Of a DNA stretch of 64,000 nucleotides, positions 63,503-64,000 are shown one piece after another. Made by a program: the position numbers and the translations under genes. This DNA comes from Streptomyces acidiscabies (GTDB lineage: Bacteria > Actinomycetota > Actinomycetes > Streptomycetales > Streptomycetaceae), in the NCBI RefSeq assembly GCF_020010905.1, contig NZ_JAGJBY010000001.1, positions 3,306,001 through 3,370,000 of the forward strand, written 5' to 3'. Numbering within the stretch: position 1 is the first letter of the stretch; each line of letters starts with the position of its first letter. The notes beneath the pieces are model-generated. The model was not told where the DNA came from. It saw nothing but the letters and a program-made list of their open reading frames with translations, and did not search any database.

Positions 63503-64000
63503 CTAAAGGACCAGAGACAGAAGGAAGACCACGCCACCCGCGACCACGGAGATGATCGTCTCCATGACGGACCAGGTCTTGAGGTTCTGGCCGACACTCA
63601 GCCCGAAGTACTCCTTGACCATCCAGAAACCGGCGTCGTTGACGTGGCTGAGGAAGAGCGAACCCGCGCCGATCGCGAGGACCAGCAGGGCCGTGTGCGT
63701 CGTGGACATGTCGGCGGCGAGGGGGGCCACCAGACCGGCCGCCGAGACGGTCGCGACCGTCGCCGAACCCGTCGCCAGCCGGATCGCGACCGCGATCAGC
63801 CAGGCCAGCAGGATGGCCGAGATCGACCAGTCCTCCGAGATCTCCAGGATCATCTTGCCGACGCCGGAGTCGATCAGCGTCTGCTTGAAACCGCCGCCCG
63901 CGCCGACGATCAGGAGGATCCCGGCGATCGGCGCGAGGCTCTTCTCGACCAGCTCGTTCAGCCGCTGCTTGGAGAAACCAGCCGGGCGGCCGAGCGTGAA
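63503..64000 (-). CDS. GntP-family gluconate permease, N-terminus beyond window
   Basis: The C-terminal ~165 residues of a GntP transporter. Segments GRPAGFSKQRLNELVEKSLAPIAGILLIVGAGGGFKQTL, RLATGSATVATVSAAGLVAP and HVNDAGFWMVKEYFGLSVGQNLKTW (in segments) match the gluconate:H+ symporters. Multiple membrane helices; stop TAG at 63503. It is 11 bp upstream of the SDR, so the three genes read leftward as an operon. Its start lies beyond base 64000. Confidence 0.92.
   Translation of the reverse strand, partial: FTLGRPAGFSKQRLNELVEKSLAPIAGILLIVGAGGGFKQTLIDSGVGKMILEISEDWSISAILLAWLIAVAIRLATGSATVATVSAAGLVAPLAADMSTTHTALLVLAIGAGSLFLSHVNDAGFWMVKEYFGLSVGQNLKTWSVMETIISVVAGGVVFLLSLVL

Overview
The window is very GC-rich, with strong third-position G/C bias, GTG starts, many TetR/GntR regulators, secreted enzymes with Ala-rich signal peptides and only a handful of TTA codons. 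This points to an actinomycete, almost certainly Streptomyces chromosome. From memory, the order GDSL lipase ... hmgA ... CitMHS transporter ... soxR resembles a core region of S. coelicolor; that is recollection, not a search result.

Layout. 1-3.5 kb: the start of a DUF5925 AAA ATPase, then a coupled cell-surface glycan set (polysaccharide deacetylase and two family 2 glycosyltransferases). 4-15.6 kb: secreted S8 peptidase divergent from an SGNH lipase, a Ser/Thr kinase, a His-rich nickel/cobalt transporter coupled to a TPR membrane protein, and a DUF4331 protein divergent from a SigK/RskA sigma/anti-sigma pair. 15.8-23.5 kb: DrrAB-like exporter with divergent TetR, an orphan type-ISP-like protein, hmgA-GntR-broken methyltransferase, a lipoprotein and a TetR. 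23.6-33.4 kb: molybdopterin oxidoreductase, CitMHS citrate transporter, MFS carrier, a surface protein with its class F sortase, an orphan sugar-type ABC ATPase with two TTA codons, and an MHS symporter. 33.4-40.2 kb: TetR/acyl-CoA dehydrogenase, YiaA-like protein, TetR/MaoC pair, SoxR, an HTH regulator divergent from a G1 glutamic peptidase. 40.4-50.6 kb: penicillin-acylase-like hydrolase, alpha/beta hydrolase, and an acyl-CoA catabolism cluster (SDR, acyl-CoA ligase, TetR, acyl-CoA dehydrogenase, APH-like kinase) bounded by two similar operators. 50.3-58.3 kb: His-rich metal-binding protein, quinone oxidoreductase, two DUF202 proteins, NUDIX, DMT transporter, TPR-like protein, and a sulfite-oxidase-fold/cytochrome b pair. 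58.4-60.0 kb: an IS630-type element. 60-64 kb: a repeat-tailed lipid- or wall-facing protein and an idonate/gluconate catabolic set (Zn-dehydrogenase, SDR, GntP permease, cut by the window end).

The unusual content is mostly outside standard genes. (1) At 51774-51984 four copies of a 25-28 nt repeat recur at exactly 61 bp with unrelated 33-nt intervals, the geometry of a type I-E CRISPR array, with no cas genes in view. (2) The IS630-type element has well-matched 28-bp terminal inverted repeats flanked by TA, and carries an Imm51-family immunity gene as cargo. (3) Short tandem repeats are unusually common: 9, 14, 15, 21, 22 and 40 bp units plus hexanucleotide tracts, several straddling stop codons or expanding low-complexity loops inside proteins. 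(4) The words TACCTGAG/CTCAGGTA and GTACTAC/GTAGTAC are over-represented, and several perfect GTAC-ended palindromes sit in intergenic gaps.
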